Positions 9,341-17,973 of a stretch of DNA of 64,000 nt are shown in pieces. Numbering within the stretch: position 1 is the first letter of the stretch; the number at the start of each line of letters is the position of its first letter. The notes beneath the pieces are model-generated. The model made no database searches, was not told the origin of the DNA, and was given only the letters and a program-made list of their open reading frames with translations. The DNA is from Actinoplanes subtropicus. Its GTDB lineage: Bacteria > Actinomycetota > Actinomycetes > Mycobacteriales > Micromonosporaceae. The translations under genes and the position numbers were made by a program. Location of the stretch: the NCBI RefSeq assembly GCF_000721705.1, contig NZ_JOJL01000004.1, forward strand, positions 372,001 to 436,000, read 5' to 3'.

Positions 9341-10504
9341 TCAGCACCTGATCCGGCAGAGTGGCGGCCTCGGGAGAAGCCCCGCGCCGACTCTGCGCCA
9401 GACCGTGCCGGTCGACGACCTGGTGGTCCGCTCGCGACTTGCGCACCGGAGGCTTCGCCGGCCTGCCGGTGACCTGGTAGCTGGTAGACCCGCACCAGCC
9501 CGATCCCGCCGCCACCTTGCCAATTCCCGCCGCGCGCCTCCGACCGAACCGACGTCGGGGGACCAGGGCGGCGGACTCCTTCCCGGATATGTTGCCGGTG
9601 ATCGAGGCGCCCTCGACGGAATCGCGATATTGATGGCGTGCGTGATAGGGTCGGTTATGGCGGTCGCTCGCCTTGAAATTGCACCGAGAATATGCCCAGC
9701 GGCCAAATGGCGAGCCCGGTGAAGAATTGCCGCACGCGCGGGTTTGTTCCCTTCGTTGGTTGCCGGGCTGGGTTGCTGGCCTGCGTGAGCGACGGCCCGC
9801 CCGGTCTGAGCGGATTCCGCTACCGCCGGCGGTGGCTCGGGCGTGGGTGGCGGCGCGGGCTCGGGCGTTGACGGCGGCGCGGGCGCGGGCTCGGGCGTTG
9901 ACGGCAGCGCGGGCGCGGGCTCGGGCGTTGACGGCAGCGCGGGCGCGGGCTCGGGCGTTGACGGCGGCGCGGGCTCGGGCGCGGGCGTTGACGGCAGCGC
10001 GGGCGCGGGCTCGGGCGTTGACGGCGGCGCGGGCTCGGGCGCGGGCGTTGACGGCGGCGCGGGCTCGGGCGTGGGCGGCGGCTCGGGCTCGGGCTCGGCC
10101 GTGGGCGGCGGCGCGGGCTCGGGCGTGAGCGGCGGCTCGGGCTCGGGCTCGGCCGTGGGCGGCGGCGCGGGCTCGGGCGTGGGCGGCGGCGCGGGCTCGG
10201 GCGTGGGCGGCGGCGCGGGCTCGGGCGTGGGCGGCGGCGCGGGAGTCGGTGTTAGCGCGGGCTCGGATGTTGGCGACAGCGCGGGCGCGAACACCGGCGG
10301 ACCATCCATGCGGGCGGTCCCGGGCGTTGCCTCCGCTGCCGCTGCCGCTGCCGCTGCCGCTGCTGCCGCCGCGCGCTCGCAGCGATTGCGCCAAAGCTTG
10401 AGGGCGTGCCGCTGCCGCAGACCCTCCTCACGGGCTCGGGCATGCTCCAGACGAAACTGCTCGGCCTCCGGAGAATAGTTCCGCCGCTTCGTACGATCGC
10501 GCAT
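9341..10504 (-). CDS. Proline/glutamate/alanine-repeat protein
   Basis: Predicted protein of about 387 aa from an ATG at 10504. The N-terminus is basic and charged (RDRTKRRNYSPEAEQFRLEH, then KLWRNRCERA), followed by a run of 13 alanines and then about 135 residues of TPEPAPP / TPEPAPALPS repeats. The C-terminal 160 residues are Arg/Ala-rich and less protein-like, so a frameshift or wrong extent there is possible. No signal peptide or membrane segment, so it is probably cytoplasmic or surface-associated with an extended rod. The minus strand is preferred over the Gly/Ser-rich plus-strand reading because only it has a credible N-terminal domain. The ribosome-binding site is weak. Confidence 0.5.
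   Translation of the reverse strand: MRDRTKRRNYSPEAEQFRLEHARAREEGLRQRHALKLWRNRCERAAAAAAAAAAAAAEATPGTARMDGPPVFAPALSPTSEPALTPTPAPPPTPEPAPPPTPEPAPPPTPEPAPPPTAEPEPEPPLTPEPAPPPTAEPEPEPPPTPEPAPPSTPAPEPAPPSTPEPAPALPSTPAPEPAPPSTPEPAPALPSTPEPAPALPSTPEPAPAPPSTPEPAPPPTPEPPPAVAESAQTGRAVAHAGQQPSPATNEGNKPARAAILHRARHLAAGHILGAISRRATAITDPITHAINIAIPSRAPRSPATYPGRSPPPWSPDVGSVGGARRELARWRRDRAGAGLPATRSPAGRRSLRCASRERTTRSSTGTVWRRVGAGLLPRPPLCRIRC
9838..10250 (-). repeat. Variable-number tandem repeat coding for (T/S)PEPAPP
   Basis: About 410 bp of degenerate tandem repeats built from 6-, 12-, 18- and 30-bp units such as GCGGGCTCGGGCGTTGACGG and GCGGGCTCGGGCGTGGGCGG (plus strand). All are multiples of three, so the frame is kept. 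Two subfamilies are seen: GTTGACGG units at the left (9890-10060) and GTGGGCGG units at the right (10060-10245). The array probably varies in length between strains and may be hard to assemble. Confidence 0.9.
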
Positions 10505-10674
10505 GCCGGCTATTTGAGCCCTGGAGAATAACCCTAGCTGCCCCACCCCAAAATTATCCCACCGAAAAGAGCGCACCGGTAAGCCCAGGCGCTAATTGAA
10601 TCATGCCAACCTCCGCCCGAAAATTGCCCTCCCGGAATGAAATCGAATCAATTCCACCGGCGCATAATCACACC
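10505..10674. other. AT-richer intergenic stretch
   Basis: Noticeably less GC-rich than its surroundings (for example AAAATTATCCC, AATTGAATCATG, GAAATCGAATCAATT). No gene is supported. It probably carries the promoters of the repeat protein (minus) and the metalloprotease (plus). Confidence 0.5.
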
Positions 10675-10812
10675 ACCGCAATAGGCGGCACGAACGGTGA
10701 GTGGGCAGCGTCGGGCCATGGCAAGCCAGGGTGGGCACGCGGTGACCGCAACGGGCGGCAGGAACGGTGAGTGGGCAGCGTCGGGCCGTGGCAAGCCAGG
10801 GTGGGCACGCGA
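10675..10812 (+). repeat. 70-bp tandem duplication in the metalloprotease leader
   Basis: Two direct copies with a 70-bp period: 10675-10742 and 10745-10812 match over about 68 positions with four differences (positions 2-3 of ATAGG versus ACGGG, CACG versus CAGG, CCATGG versus CCGTGG). The second copy ends 5 bp before the ATG at 10817. Both copies contain GAACGGTGAGTGGGCAGCG. The first copy contains ATGGCAAGC where the second has GTGGCAAGC. Confidence 0.9.
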
Positions 10813-10816
10813 TCCG

Positions 10817-12796
10817 ATGCGACGCAGCATCGCCACCATCTCCACCGCCGTTCTGGCCCTAGCACTGACCACACCAGCCACCGCCCATGCCGCCCCACCC
10901 ACACCCACACCCCACCAGGCCAGCACCCTGACCCCAGCCGAAACCGCCTCCCTGGCAGCCGGAATCGGCATAGCCCCCAAGGCCCCGTACGGCACCAAAC
11001 CAACCGGCCCCAACCCGCTCCTGGCCAACGTCCCCGACCGCTCCAAAGTCGACTACTCCGGCTGGGCCAACTACACAAAGGCCCAGGCCAAGGCCAAAGC
11101 CGCCGCTCGCCTCAAAGCCAACGCCAACGCCAGTGCCAAAGCCGCCACCACCCCCGCCGTGGTAGTGGACGAGGACGAGATCAAAGGCACCCTAGGCGGC
11201 AACGACACCCCCGCCAACGCCCAACGCATCCCCAACTTCGGCACCACCACCAGCCAATACTCCAAGATCCGCATCCTCGGCAGCCTGGACAACGAGCCGG
11301 TCAGCACCCCCAGCGTCCAGGCCCCCGCCGAGGACAACGGCTCCATCCCCCTGGCCGGCGACACCGGGATCGGCGACTTCCGCACCGGCGCCACCATCGA
11401 CTCCCAGATCGGCGACGGCCCGCACGGCCGCCAGACCGGCGACGGCAGCAACGACTTCGACTTCTACAAGCTCTCCGCCACCGCCGGCCAGGTGCTCACG
11501 CTGAAGACCGCCACCCCCACCGGCCCACTCGACACCGTCCTGCTGCTCTTCGCCCCCGACGGCACCCTGCTGGCCGCCAACGACGACTTCAACGGCCTGG
11601 ACAGCCAGATCACCTACACCGCGACCGCGCCCGGCGACTTCTACCTCTGCGTGGCCGCCTACAGTGGGCTTCCCGGCAACCCGTTCGACTCCGGCTCCGG
11701 CGACGGCATCGGCGACACGAATCCGCCGAGTGAGGGCCCGTACACCCTCACCATGACGGCCGGCGGCGTGGACAAGGACTTCTTCGCGGTCAAGCTGCGC
11801 CCCGGCGACGTGCTCGGCGCCTCGGTCAAAGGCTCGGCCACCTACCTCACCGTCTACGACACCGTGCCGCGTGAGGTGCACGGCTCCGCCCAGGACGCGT
11901 CCTTCATCTATCCGATGGCCTCGCCCCTGCCCGGCGGCGGGAACGCGGTGACCGACTACGTCGCGACCAAGGCCGGCTGGCACTACGTCGGTGTCGCCGC
12001 CGGCTCCGGCGCGTACGACATCACGGTCGAGGCCTATCGGCCGGCGCTGCAGGGCAAGACCCCGAACCAGACCTTGTTCCTGGACTTCGACGGCGCGCGC
12101 GTCAACACCGGCGTCTTCGGCGGGCCCGGGCAGCGCGACCTCAGCCCGCTCGCCGCGTTCCTGGCCGACTGGGGGCTGACCCGCGCCGACGAGGACGCGC
12201 TGGAGGACGCCATCGTCGCCGGCGTCACCGAGAACCTCAAGAAGGACATGGTGGCCAGCGGCCTCAACCCGAAGTTCAAGCTGAAGATCAAGAACAGCAA
12301 GGACGACACGGACCCGTGGGGTCAGGCGAACGTCAGCCGGATCGTGGTCGGCGGCACCATCGCCGAGTCCGGTGTGGACACCATCGGCATCTCGCAGAGC
12401 ATCGACCCGGGCAACTTCGAGACCGCGGAGACCGCGCTGGTGCTGCTGGACGTGCTCAGCGCCCCGGCCGGGGACACCGAGGCCTCGCTGAACACGTATC
12501 TGACCCCGCAGAGCGACCGGATCGCGTTCCTCGGCCGGGCGCTGAGCAACGTGATCTCGCACGAGGCCGGGCACTTCTTCGGCGACTTCCACACCGACAA
12601 CGCGGACGCGCTGCCCAACCTGATGGACGCGGGCGGCACCGGCTTCGGCACCCTCTTCGGGGTCGGCCCGGACGGCATCGGCGGCACCGCCGACGACGTG
12701 GACGTCGACTTCGGCGACAGCGCCTTCCTGCCGGCCGAGGGCTTCCACGGTACCGAGGACACCCTGGGCCGCATCGCGTTCGGCCTGACCAGCTGA
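10817..12796 (+). CDS. Secreted metzincin-like metalloprotease with pre-peptidase domains
   Basis: 659-aa exported protein. The signal peptide MRRSIATISTAVLALALTTP ends near TAHA|APP. Middle: a pre-peptidase C-terminal (PPC)-type domain (DFDFYKLSATAGQVLTLKTA, then GDFYLCVAAYSG) and a second related one (VDKDFFAVKLRPGDVLGASV). The C-terminal catalytic domain opens QTLFLDFDGARVN and carries HEAGHFFGDFH, an exact HExxHxxGxxH zinc site, followed by NLMDAG as a Met-turn candidate. The family is therefore metzincin-like by motif; the substrate is unknown. I chose the ATG at 10817 because it starts the signal peptide; the open frame extends to 10697 through the duplicated leader. Confidence 0.88.
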   Translation: MRRSIATISTAVLALALTTPATAHAAPPTPTPHQASTLTPAETASLAAGIGIAPKAPYGTKPTGPNPLLANVPDRSKVDYSGWANYTKAQAKAKAAARLKANANASAKAATTPAVVVDEDEIKGTLGGNDTPANAQRIPNFGTTTSQYSKIRILGSLDNEPVSTPSVQAPAEDNGSIPLAGDTGIGDFRTGATIDSQIGDGPHGRQTGDGSNDFDFYKLSATAGQVLTLKTATPTGPLDTVLLLFAPDGTLLAANDDFNGLDSQITYTATAPGDFYLCVAAYSGLPGNPFDSGSGDGIGDTNPPSEGPYTLTMTAGGVDKDFFAVKLRPGDVLGASVKGSATYLTVYDTVPREVHGSAQDASFIYPMASPLPGGGNAVTDYVATKAGWHYVGVAAGSGAYDITVEAYRPALQGKTPNQTLFLDFDGARVNTGVFGGPGQRDLSPLAAFLADWGLTRADEDALEDAIVAGVTENLKKDMVASGLNPKFKLKIKNSKDDTDPWGQANVSRIVVGGTIAESGVDTIGISQSIDPGNFETAETALVLLDVLSAPAGDTEASLNTYLTPQSDRIAFLGRALSNVISHEAGHFFGDFHTDNADALPNLMDAGGTGFGTLFGVGPDGIGGTADDVDVDFGDSAFLPAEGFHGTEDTLGRIAFGLTS

Positions 12797-12841
12797 AGAT
12801 CAAACCCATGATTGCGTACGCCTGACGTACGGCGGCCGCCT

Positions 12842-13174
12842 TCAGTCCTTGAGGGCGGTCGCCACGTCCGGGAACAACGCCAGATAGTCGGTCAGGCCCA
12901 GCGTGTCGAACAGTCGCCGCAGGAAGCCGGACGGCGCCGCCAGCCGCACCCAGCCGCCCCGCTCGGTGGCCCGGCCGCTCGCGGTGACCAGCACGCCCAC
13001 CCCCATCGAGTCGCAGAAGTCCAGCCCGGACACGTCCACCACGACGCGCGGACTGGGGCGTTCGACGAGCCGGTTCAGGTTCGCCTTGAGGGCGGGCGCC
13101 GTGTCGATGTCGAGGGAACCACGCAGCACCAGCACGGCCGTGTTCGGCGGGTGGTGCGCGACCGAGACCTGCAT
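12842..13174 (-). CDS. STAS-domain anti-anti-sigma factor
   Basis: 110-aa single STAS domain of the SpoIIAA/RsbV type. The VVVDVSGLDFCDSMGVGVLV segment includes the phosphorylation motif DSMG, with Ser56 the predicted target of an anti-sigma kinase. Such proteins release sigma factors by binding RsbW-like kinases. No kinase or SigB/F-type sigma gene is adjacent, so the partner is elsewhere. It lies 78 bp downstream of the HtrA-like gene on the same strand and is convergent with the metalloprotease. Confidence 0.9.
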   Translation of the reverse strand: MQVSVAHHPPNTAVLVLRGSLDIDTAPALKANLNRLVERPSPRVVVDVSGLDFCDSMGVGVLVTASGRATERGGWVRLAAPSGFLRRLFDTLGLTDYLALFPDVATALKD

Positions 13175-13252
13175 GGCGGTGTCGCTTTCGGTGGAGAGCG
13201 GGGGTGACGAACAGCCTATCGACCCTCCCCTCGGATCGCCCCCGGTGGATCT

Positions 13253-14446
13253 TCAGGCGAGTGTCACCGTCGCCGTCCCGGCCGAACCGCCCCGGCTGTA
13301 CTGCACCCTGACCTGGTCGCCCGGCTTCTTCCCGACGGTCGCCAGGAACAGGCTCTCCGGGTTGTTCATCGGCCGGCCCTCGATCGCGGTGACGATGTCG
13401 CTCTCCTTCAGGCCCGCCTTGTCCGCCGGCCCGCCCGGCGCGACCACCCGCAGATACAGCCCGGTCGGCACGCCGAACTGCTCGGCCACCGGGGCGGACA
13501 CCGGAACCGACTCCACGCCCATCGACGGCGGCGTGTACGACCCGTTCGCGATCAGTTGGTCGGCCACCACCATCGCCACGTCCACCGGGATCGCGAAGCC
13601 GATGCCGACGCTCCCGCCGCCGCCCTCGCCGGATGCGGTCGGTACCGTGGCGATCGCCGTATTGACCCCGATCAGGTCGCCGGCGCAGTCCACCAGTGCG
13701 CCACCGGAGTTGCCCGGGTTGATCGAGGCGTCGGTCTGCACGGCGCCGGGCAGGATGGCGGTGACGCCGTTGTCGCCGGGGACCGGCACGTCCCGGCCGA
13801 GCGCGCTGACGATCCCGGCGGTGACCGTGCCGGAGAGGCCGAGCGGGGCGCCGAGCGCGACCACCGGCTGGCCGACCCGCAGCGCCGACGACTTGCCGAT
13901 GCCGATCAGCGGCGTGCCGCCCGGCGGGTCCACCTTCAGGACGGCGAGGTCCACCCGCGGGGCCCGGCCGACCACCTTGGCGGGCGCGGTCTGCCCGCCG
14001 CTGAACAGCGCCTCGACCGTCCCCCTCGCCCCGGCCGGCGAGATGACGTGGTCGTTGGTCAGCACGTACCCGCCGTCCCGGATCACCTCGCCGCTCCCGT
14101 TGCCCGCCGACGCCCCGTTCGACACGAGCACCGTCACCACCGACGGCAGTACGTCGTCCGCGATCTTCGTGGCGGCGCACGTGCCGCCGGCGGAGTCGCC
14201 GGTGGCGGAGGCCCGCCCGATGAGCCCGCCGAGCACCCCGGCGACGAGCAGCAGCACCACGCCGCCCGCGATCAGCAGCCCGGTCGAGGCCCGCCGCGCC
14301 CCCGTCTCTCCCGGCGTCGCCGCGCCCGGCGGGCTCGCGCCTGCCGGACCCATGCCTGCCGGACCCATGCCTGCCGGACCCATGCCTGCCGGACCCATGC
14401 CTGCCGAGCCCGTTGTGCCGCCCGTCGGTGTGGCCGGTTCGCTCAT
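13253..14446 (-). CDS. Membrane-anchored HtrA/DegP-like serine protease with PDZ domain
   Basis: 397-aa trypsin-like protease. A Gly/Ala/Pro/Met-rich cytoplasmic N-terminus with four MGPAG repeats (residues 17-36) precedes one membrane helix (about 55-78). The extracytoplasmic protease domain has the triad His133 (TNDHV), Asp166 (VDLAVL) and Ser247 (NPGNSGG), then a C-terminal PDZ domain (GLYLRVVAPGGPADKAGL). Architecture matches actinobacterial PepD/HtrA proteins that degrade misfolded envelope proteins. The start lies 4 bp after the MarC stop, so it is probably transcribed with the arcD-arcA-marC genes. Confidence 0.93.
   Translation of the reverse strand: MSEPATPTGGTTGSAGMGPAGMGPAGMGPAGMGPAGASPPGAATPGETGARRASTGLLIAGGVVLLLVAGVLGGLIGRASATGDSAGGTCAATKIADDVLPSVVTVLVSNGASAGNGSGEVIRDGGYVLTNDHVISPAGARGTVEALFSGGQTAPAKVVGRAPRVDLAVLKVDPPGGTPLIGIGKSSALRVGQPVVALGAPLGLSGTVTAGIVSALGRDVPVPGDNGVTAILPGAVQTDASINPGNSGGALVDCAGDLIGVNTAIATVPTASGEGGGGSVGIGFAIPVDVAMVVADQLIANGSYTPPSMGVESVPVSAPVAEQFGVPTGLYLRVVAPGGPADKAGLKESDIVTAIEGRPMNNPESLFLATVGKKPGDQVRVQYSRGGSAGTATVTLA
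14339..14398 (-). repeat. 15-bp tandem repeat coding MGPAG
   Basis: Four 15-bp units, plus-strand sequence GCCTGCCGGACCCAT, encoding residues 17-36 of the HtrA-like protease. The copies are identical or nearly so, which suggests recent slippage expansion. Unit length keeps the frame. Confidence 0.9.
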
Positions 14447-14450
14447 GACT

Positions 14451-15278
14451 TCAGCCCCTTCCGATCCGGGCCATCACCAGGTCCGTGAAGCCGTTGGTCA
14501 GCAGGATCACCGCGATGCAGGTCAGCAGGATGCCGGCGATCTTGTCGAGGAACCTGCTGGCCTGCGGCGAGATCCGTTTCTCCACGTGCCCGGACGCGTA
14601 GAGCGTCACCCCGGTGACCAGCCCGTACGCGGCCGCCGTGATCGACAGCAGCACCCGGCCGTGGGTGGTGCCGACGTCGGCCGAGGCCGCGGCCGAGATG
14701 GCGAACGTCGCCCCGCCCACGGTCAGCGGAAACGTGATCGGCGAGAACAGCGTGGTCCGCCAGTTGCGCACGCTCTCACGCTCAGCGAGATTCTCGCCGA
14801 GCGAGATACTAACCGAGCGAGTATCTTCCTCAGCGAGATGCTCGCGCGCCGAGTTACTCGCCGGGCGAGTATCTCGCTCGGCAAGATGCTCGCGCGCCGA
14901 GATACTCGCCGGGCGAGTATCTCCGTCGGCGAGATACTCGCTCCGCGAGATACTCGCTGAGCGAGACGTCGCGGGCTCCGGCGACATGTCCGTGGCGGTG
15001 CCCCGCATCATCGGCACCGACGCGAAGATCAGCGCGATCCCGCCGGTGGCAGTCAGCGCCGCCGGGCTGATCCCGAGCAACTCCAGCAGGGGATCGCCGA
15101 CCCAGATCGCCGCCAGCACGAACACCGCCACGTTGACGGCCAGCCCGATCGCCAGCTTCACCTGCCGCGCGTGCCCGAACGGCCGGACCACCGGCAGGTA
15201 CGACGACAGTGCCGCGATCGGGCTGTACAGCCCCACGAGGGCCAGGAACAGCGCCAGCGCCTCGTACGTGATCGACAT
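14451..15278 (-). CDS. MarC family membrane protein with in-frame repeat insertion
   Basis: 275-aa MarC-family integral membrane protein; the usual length is about 200-220. N-terminal helices (about residues 5-25, 40-62, 70-90) and C-terminal helices (about 183-200, 208-228, 246-266) match the family, with FFSPI-like LFSPITFPLTVGG after the central loop. Between helices 3 and 4, residues about 105-171 are a charged insertion of four 16-aa repeats, best copy ISAREHLAERDTRPAS. Molecular function of MarC proteins is unknown, despite the historic link to multiple antibiotic resistance. It starts 2 bp after the arginine deiminase stop and likely shares its operon. The frame stays open across the repeat, so the protein may still fold with an enlarged loop. 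Confidence 0.9.
   Translation of the reverse strand: MSITYEALALFLALVGLYSPIAALSSYLPVVRPFGHARQVKLAIGLAVNVAVFVLAAIWVGDPLLELLGISPAALTATGGIALIFASVPMMRGTATDMSPEPATSRSASISRSEYLADGDTRPASISAREHLAERDTRPASNSAREHLAEEDTRSVSISLGENLAERESVRNWRTTLFSPITFPLTVGGATFAISAAASADVGTTHGRVLLSITAAAYGLVTGVTLYASGHVEKRISPQASRFLDKIAGILLTCIAVILLTNGFTDLVMARIGRG
14781..14965. repeat. 48-bp palindromic tandem repeat inside marC
   Basis: Three full 48-bp units (14781, 14829, 14877) and a 41-bp partial one (14925-14965). Each unit holds an inverted repeat; the cleanest is 14899-14923 with 12-bp arms GAGATACTCGCC / GGCGAGTATCTC around one base. Because the unit is 16 codons long and near-palindromic, both strands encode similar peptides (minus HLAERDTRPAS, plus ILAPRDTRRAS). 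No unique spacers, so it is not a CRISPR array. Confidence 0.95.
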
Positions 15279-15280
15279 GG

Positions 15281-16516
15281 TCAGAACTTCACCGCATCCC
15301 GGATGAGCGGGCACGTCATGCAGTGCCCGCCGCCGCGCCCGCGCCCGAGCTCCGCCCCGACGATCGTGATGACCTCGATGCCCGCGTTGCGCAGCAGCGT
15401 GTTGGTCAGCGTGTTGCGGTCGTACGTGAAGACCACGCCGGGGGAGAGGGCGACCGCGTTGTTGCCGCTGTCCCACTGCTGCCGCTCCGACGCGTAAACG
15501 TCACCGCCGGTCTCGATCACCCGCAGCGACGGCAGCCCCAGAGCGGAGGCCACCACCTCCACGAACGGCGCCGGCCCGTGGTCGGTCACGTCGACCTTCC
15601 CCTCGTTGCCCGGCCGCAGCGTGAACGTGTGGATCGCGTCCACGATCCTCGGATAGAGCGTCACCACGTCGATGTCGGCGAAGGTGAACACCGTGTCCAG
15701 GTGCATCGCCGAGCGCAGCTTCGGCATCCCGGCCACGATGACCTGCGAAGCCGCCTCGTTCTCGAACAGCGCCGCGGCGACCTGGGTGATCGCCTGCCGG
15801 GAGGTGCGCTCGCTCATCCCGATCAGCACCACCCCGTTGCCGACCGGCATCACGTCGCCGCCCTCGAACGTCGCCTGACCCCAGTCGAGCGACGGGTCGC
15901 CCCACCAGATCCGGTTGCCGGCGAAGTCCTGGTGGAACTGGTAGATCGCCTTCATCAGCAGCGTCTCGTCGTGCCGGGCCGGCCAGTAGAGCGGGTTGAG
16001 CGTGACCCCGCCGTACAGCCAGCACGTGGTGTCCCGGGTGTAGAGCGTGTTCGGCAGCGGCGGCATCAGATATTCGCGTACGCCGGTCGACTCCCTCGCC
16101 AGCGTCACGTACCCGGAGCGGAAGTCGTCCGGCAGGTCGCTGGTGGCCAGCCCGCCGATCAGGTACTCGGCCAGCTCCCGCGGCTCCAGGGTCTCCAGGA
16201 AGCCCCGGGTGTCGTCGACCAGCCCGAGGCCCACCTCGTTCGGCGTGATCTTGCGGTCGAGCAGCCACTGCCGCGCGTCCGGGATCGCCATCGTCTGGGC
16301 CAGCAGGTCGTGCAGCTCGAGCACCTCGACGCCGCGCCGGCGCAGCTTGTCGACGAAGTCGGCGTGGTCGCGCTGGGCGTTCTCCACCCACATCACGTCG
16401 TCGAAGAGCAGGTCGTCGGCGTTGGTCGGGGTGAGCCGGCGGTGCGCCAGGCCCGGCGCGCAGACCAGGACCTTCCGCAGGGTGCCGACCTCGGAGTAGA
16501 CGCCGTGGCTGTTCAT
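15281..16516 (-). CDS. arcA: Arginine deiminase
   Basis: 411-aa arginine deiminase, hydrolysing L-arginine to citrulline and ammonia. Start ATG 16516 gives the family N-terminus ([20 protein letters not shown]). Guanidino-group-modifying residues are present: FEGGDV and the HLDTVFTF His, [12 protein letters not shown], and the nucleophile Cys399 in GGGHCMTCP. Length matches the family. It sits between the antiporter gene (upstream, 44 bp) and marC (2 bp downstream). No ornithine carbamoyltransferase or carbamate kinase gene is in the window, so ATP-yielding completion of the pathway must be encoded elsewhere, or the pair serves pH or nitrogen balance. Confidence 0.97.
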   Translation of the reverse strand: MNSHGVYSEVGTLRKVLVCAPGLAHRRLTPTNADDLLFDDVMWVENAQRDHADFVDKLRRRGVEVLELHDLLAQTMAIPDARQWLLDRKITPNEVGLGLVDDTRGFLETLEPRELAEYLIGGLATSDLPDDFRSGYVTLARESTGVREYLMPPLPNTLYTRDTTCWLYGGVTLNPLYWPARHDETLLMKAIYQFHQDFAGNRIWWGDPSLDWGQATFEGGDVMPVGNGVVLIGMSERTSRQAITQVAAALFENEAASQVIVAGMPKLRSAMHLDTVFTFADIDVVTLYPRIVDAIHTFTLRPGNEGKVDVTDHGPAPFVEVVASALGLPSLRVIETGGDVYASERQQWDSGNNAVALSPGVVFTYDRNTLTNTLLRNAGIEVITIVGAELGRGRGGGHCMTCPLIRDAVKF

Positions 16517-16534
16517 GCTCTGCACCGTCCTTAT

Positions 16535-16584
16535 GTCAGATCGAGATCCAGCCGGCCGAGTCAGATCGAGATCCAGCCGGCCGC
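16535..16584 (-). repeat. 25-bp tandem duplication at the 3' end of the antiporter gene
   Basis: Copies 16535-16559 and 16560-16584 match at 24 of 25 positions (core TCAGATCGAGATCCAGCCGG). The right copy is the last codons and stop of the antiporter gene; the left copy repeats them just downstream, in the gap before arcA. Confidence 0.9.
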
Positions 16585-17973
16585 CAGCGCGACGATCCCG
16601 GTGATCGCGCCGGCCACGGAGACGACGAGGATGACGAGCTCGCCCGGGGAGAACACCCGGCGGCCCTGCTCGCGGCGGGCCATCACGAACAGGACCGTCG
16701 CGGGGGCGTACACGATGAACGAGACCAGCACGAATTTCAGGCCCGCCGCGAAAAGCAGGAAGATGGTGTACGCCGTGGCCAGCCCCGCGATCGCGACGTA
16801 CCTGCCCCGGGCCAGCCGGAGCGCGAACGCGGCCGCCAGCAGGAACGGGATCAGGGTCAGCGCGCTGGTCAGGTCCAGCGCGAAGTTGAAGGCGTCCTCC
16901 GAGAAGTAGGTGACGATCAGGACGACCTGGATCAGGATCGTGCTCAGCAGCAGCGAGTTGTAGGGCACGTCGCCGTGCCGGGTGACCGCCAGGAACCGCG
17001 GCATGTCCTTGTCCTGGGCCGCCACGTACAGCACCTCGGCGGCCATCAGCGTCCAGGCCAGGTACGCGCCGAGCACCGAGATGATCAGGCCGACGCTGAC
17101 GAAGACGTTGCCCCAGGTGCCGTAGGCGGCCTCCAGGACGCCGCCCATCGACGGCTGCCGCAGCTGGGCGATGCGGTCGTAGGGCAGGATCCCGTACGAC
17201 ACGATGGTCACCGACGCGAAGATCGCGAAGACGCTGAGGAAGCCCAGCACGGTCGCCCGCCCGACGTCCTCGCGGCGCTCGGCGTGCCGCGAGTACACGC
17301 TCGCGCCCTCGACGCCGAGGAAGACGAAGACGGTGACCAGCATCGTCCCGCGCACCTGCTCGAAGAGCGAGCCGACGTCGGCGTTGCCGGTGAAGTTGTC
17401 GGCGAACACCTTCGGGTCGAGCGCGAACAGGGCGAGGAAGACGAACACGATGATCGGGACGACCTTCGCGATCGTGACGATCCGGTTGATCACCGCGGCG
17501 TCCTTCACGCCCCGCTGCACCAGGTAGAAGAAGACCCAGACGCAGACCGAGGAGAGCGCCACCGCGAGGATCGTGTCGCCCTCGCCGAGCGCCGGCGCGA
17601 TGGCTCCGACCGTGCTCATGATCAGCACCCAGTAGGTGACGTTCCCCACACAGGCGCTGGCCCAGTACCCGAAGGCGGCGAAAAAGCCGAGATATTCGCC
17701 AAAACCGGCTTTTGCGTACGCGTAGACACCGGCGTCCAGGTCCGGCCGCCGTACCGCCAGGTACTGGAAGACGAACGCCAGCATCAGCATCCCGGCGCCG
17801 GCGATCACCCACGCGATCAGCGCGCCCGCCACCCCGGTCTCCTGCGCGAACCGTCTGGGCAGCGAAAACACGCCGGCCCCGACCATCGAGCCGACCACCA
17901 TCGCGGTCATCGTCAGGAACGTGAGCTTCTGCGGGGCACTCACCTCCGCGGTCGCGGTGCCGGACTCCGCCAT
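16561..17973 (-). CDS. arcD: APC-family amino acid antiporter, probably arginine/ornithine
   Basis: 470-aa transporter with about 12 hydrophobic helices. The opening [20 protein letters not shown] is the APC helix-1 motif seen in arginine/ornithine and arginine/agmatine exchangers. The ATG at 17973 has a textbook AAGGAGGGGG ribosome-binding site; an upstream in-frame start is dismissed. Placement directly before arcA argues for arginine import against ornithine or citrulline export. Substrate is inferred from context. It is first in the minus-strand set arcD-arcA-marC-htrA and is divergent from the peroxiredoxin gene (122 bp apart). Confidence 0.9.
   Translation of the reverse strand: MAESGTATAEVSAPQKLTFLTMTAMVVGSMVGAGVFSLPRRFAQETGVAGALIAWVIAGAGMLMLAFVFQYLAVRRPDLDAGVYAYAKAGFGEYLGFFAAFGYWASACVGNVTYWVLIMSTVGAIAPALGEGDTILAVALSSVCVWVFFYLVQRGVKDAAVINRIVTIAKVVPIIVFVFLALFALDPKVFADNFTGNADVGSLFEQVRGTMLVTVFVFLGVEGASVYSRHAERREDVGRATVLGFLSVFAIFASVTIVSYGILPYDRIAQLRQPSMGGVLEAAYGTWGNVFVSVGLIISVLGAYLAWTLMAAEVLYVAAQDKDMPRFLAVTRHGDVPYNSLLLSTILIQVVLIVTYFSEDAFNFALDLTSALTLIPFLLAAAFALRLARGRYVAIAGLATAYTIFLLFAAGLKFVLVSFIVYAPATVLFVMARREQGRRVFSPGELVILVVSVAGAITGIVALAAGWISI

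Noticed and set aside
9838..10250. PEP-CTERM or sortase-anchored surface signal
   Set aside because: PEPAP repeats lack the terminal PEP motif with helix and basic tail; no LPxTG is present.
9843..10478. Plus-strand Gly/Ser/Val-rich open frame (211 aa)
   Set aside because: It is the complement reading of the Pro-Glu-Ala repeat. It has no N-terminal domain or ribosome-binding site, and the minus strand has a credible charged N-terminus.
14781..14965. Possible CRISPR array
   Set aside because: Units are directly adjacent with no unique spacers, they lie inside an open membrane-protein gene and no cas genes are present.
16535..16584. Attachment-site duplication from an integrated element
   Set aside because: No integrase, tRNA or element lies between or near the two copies; they are directly adjacent, so slippage is simpler.
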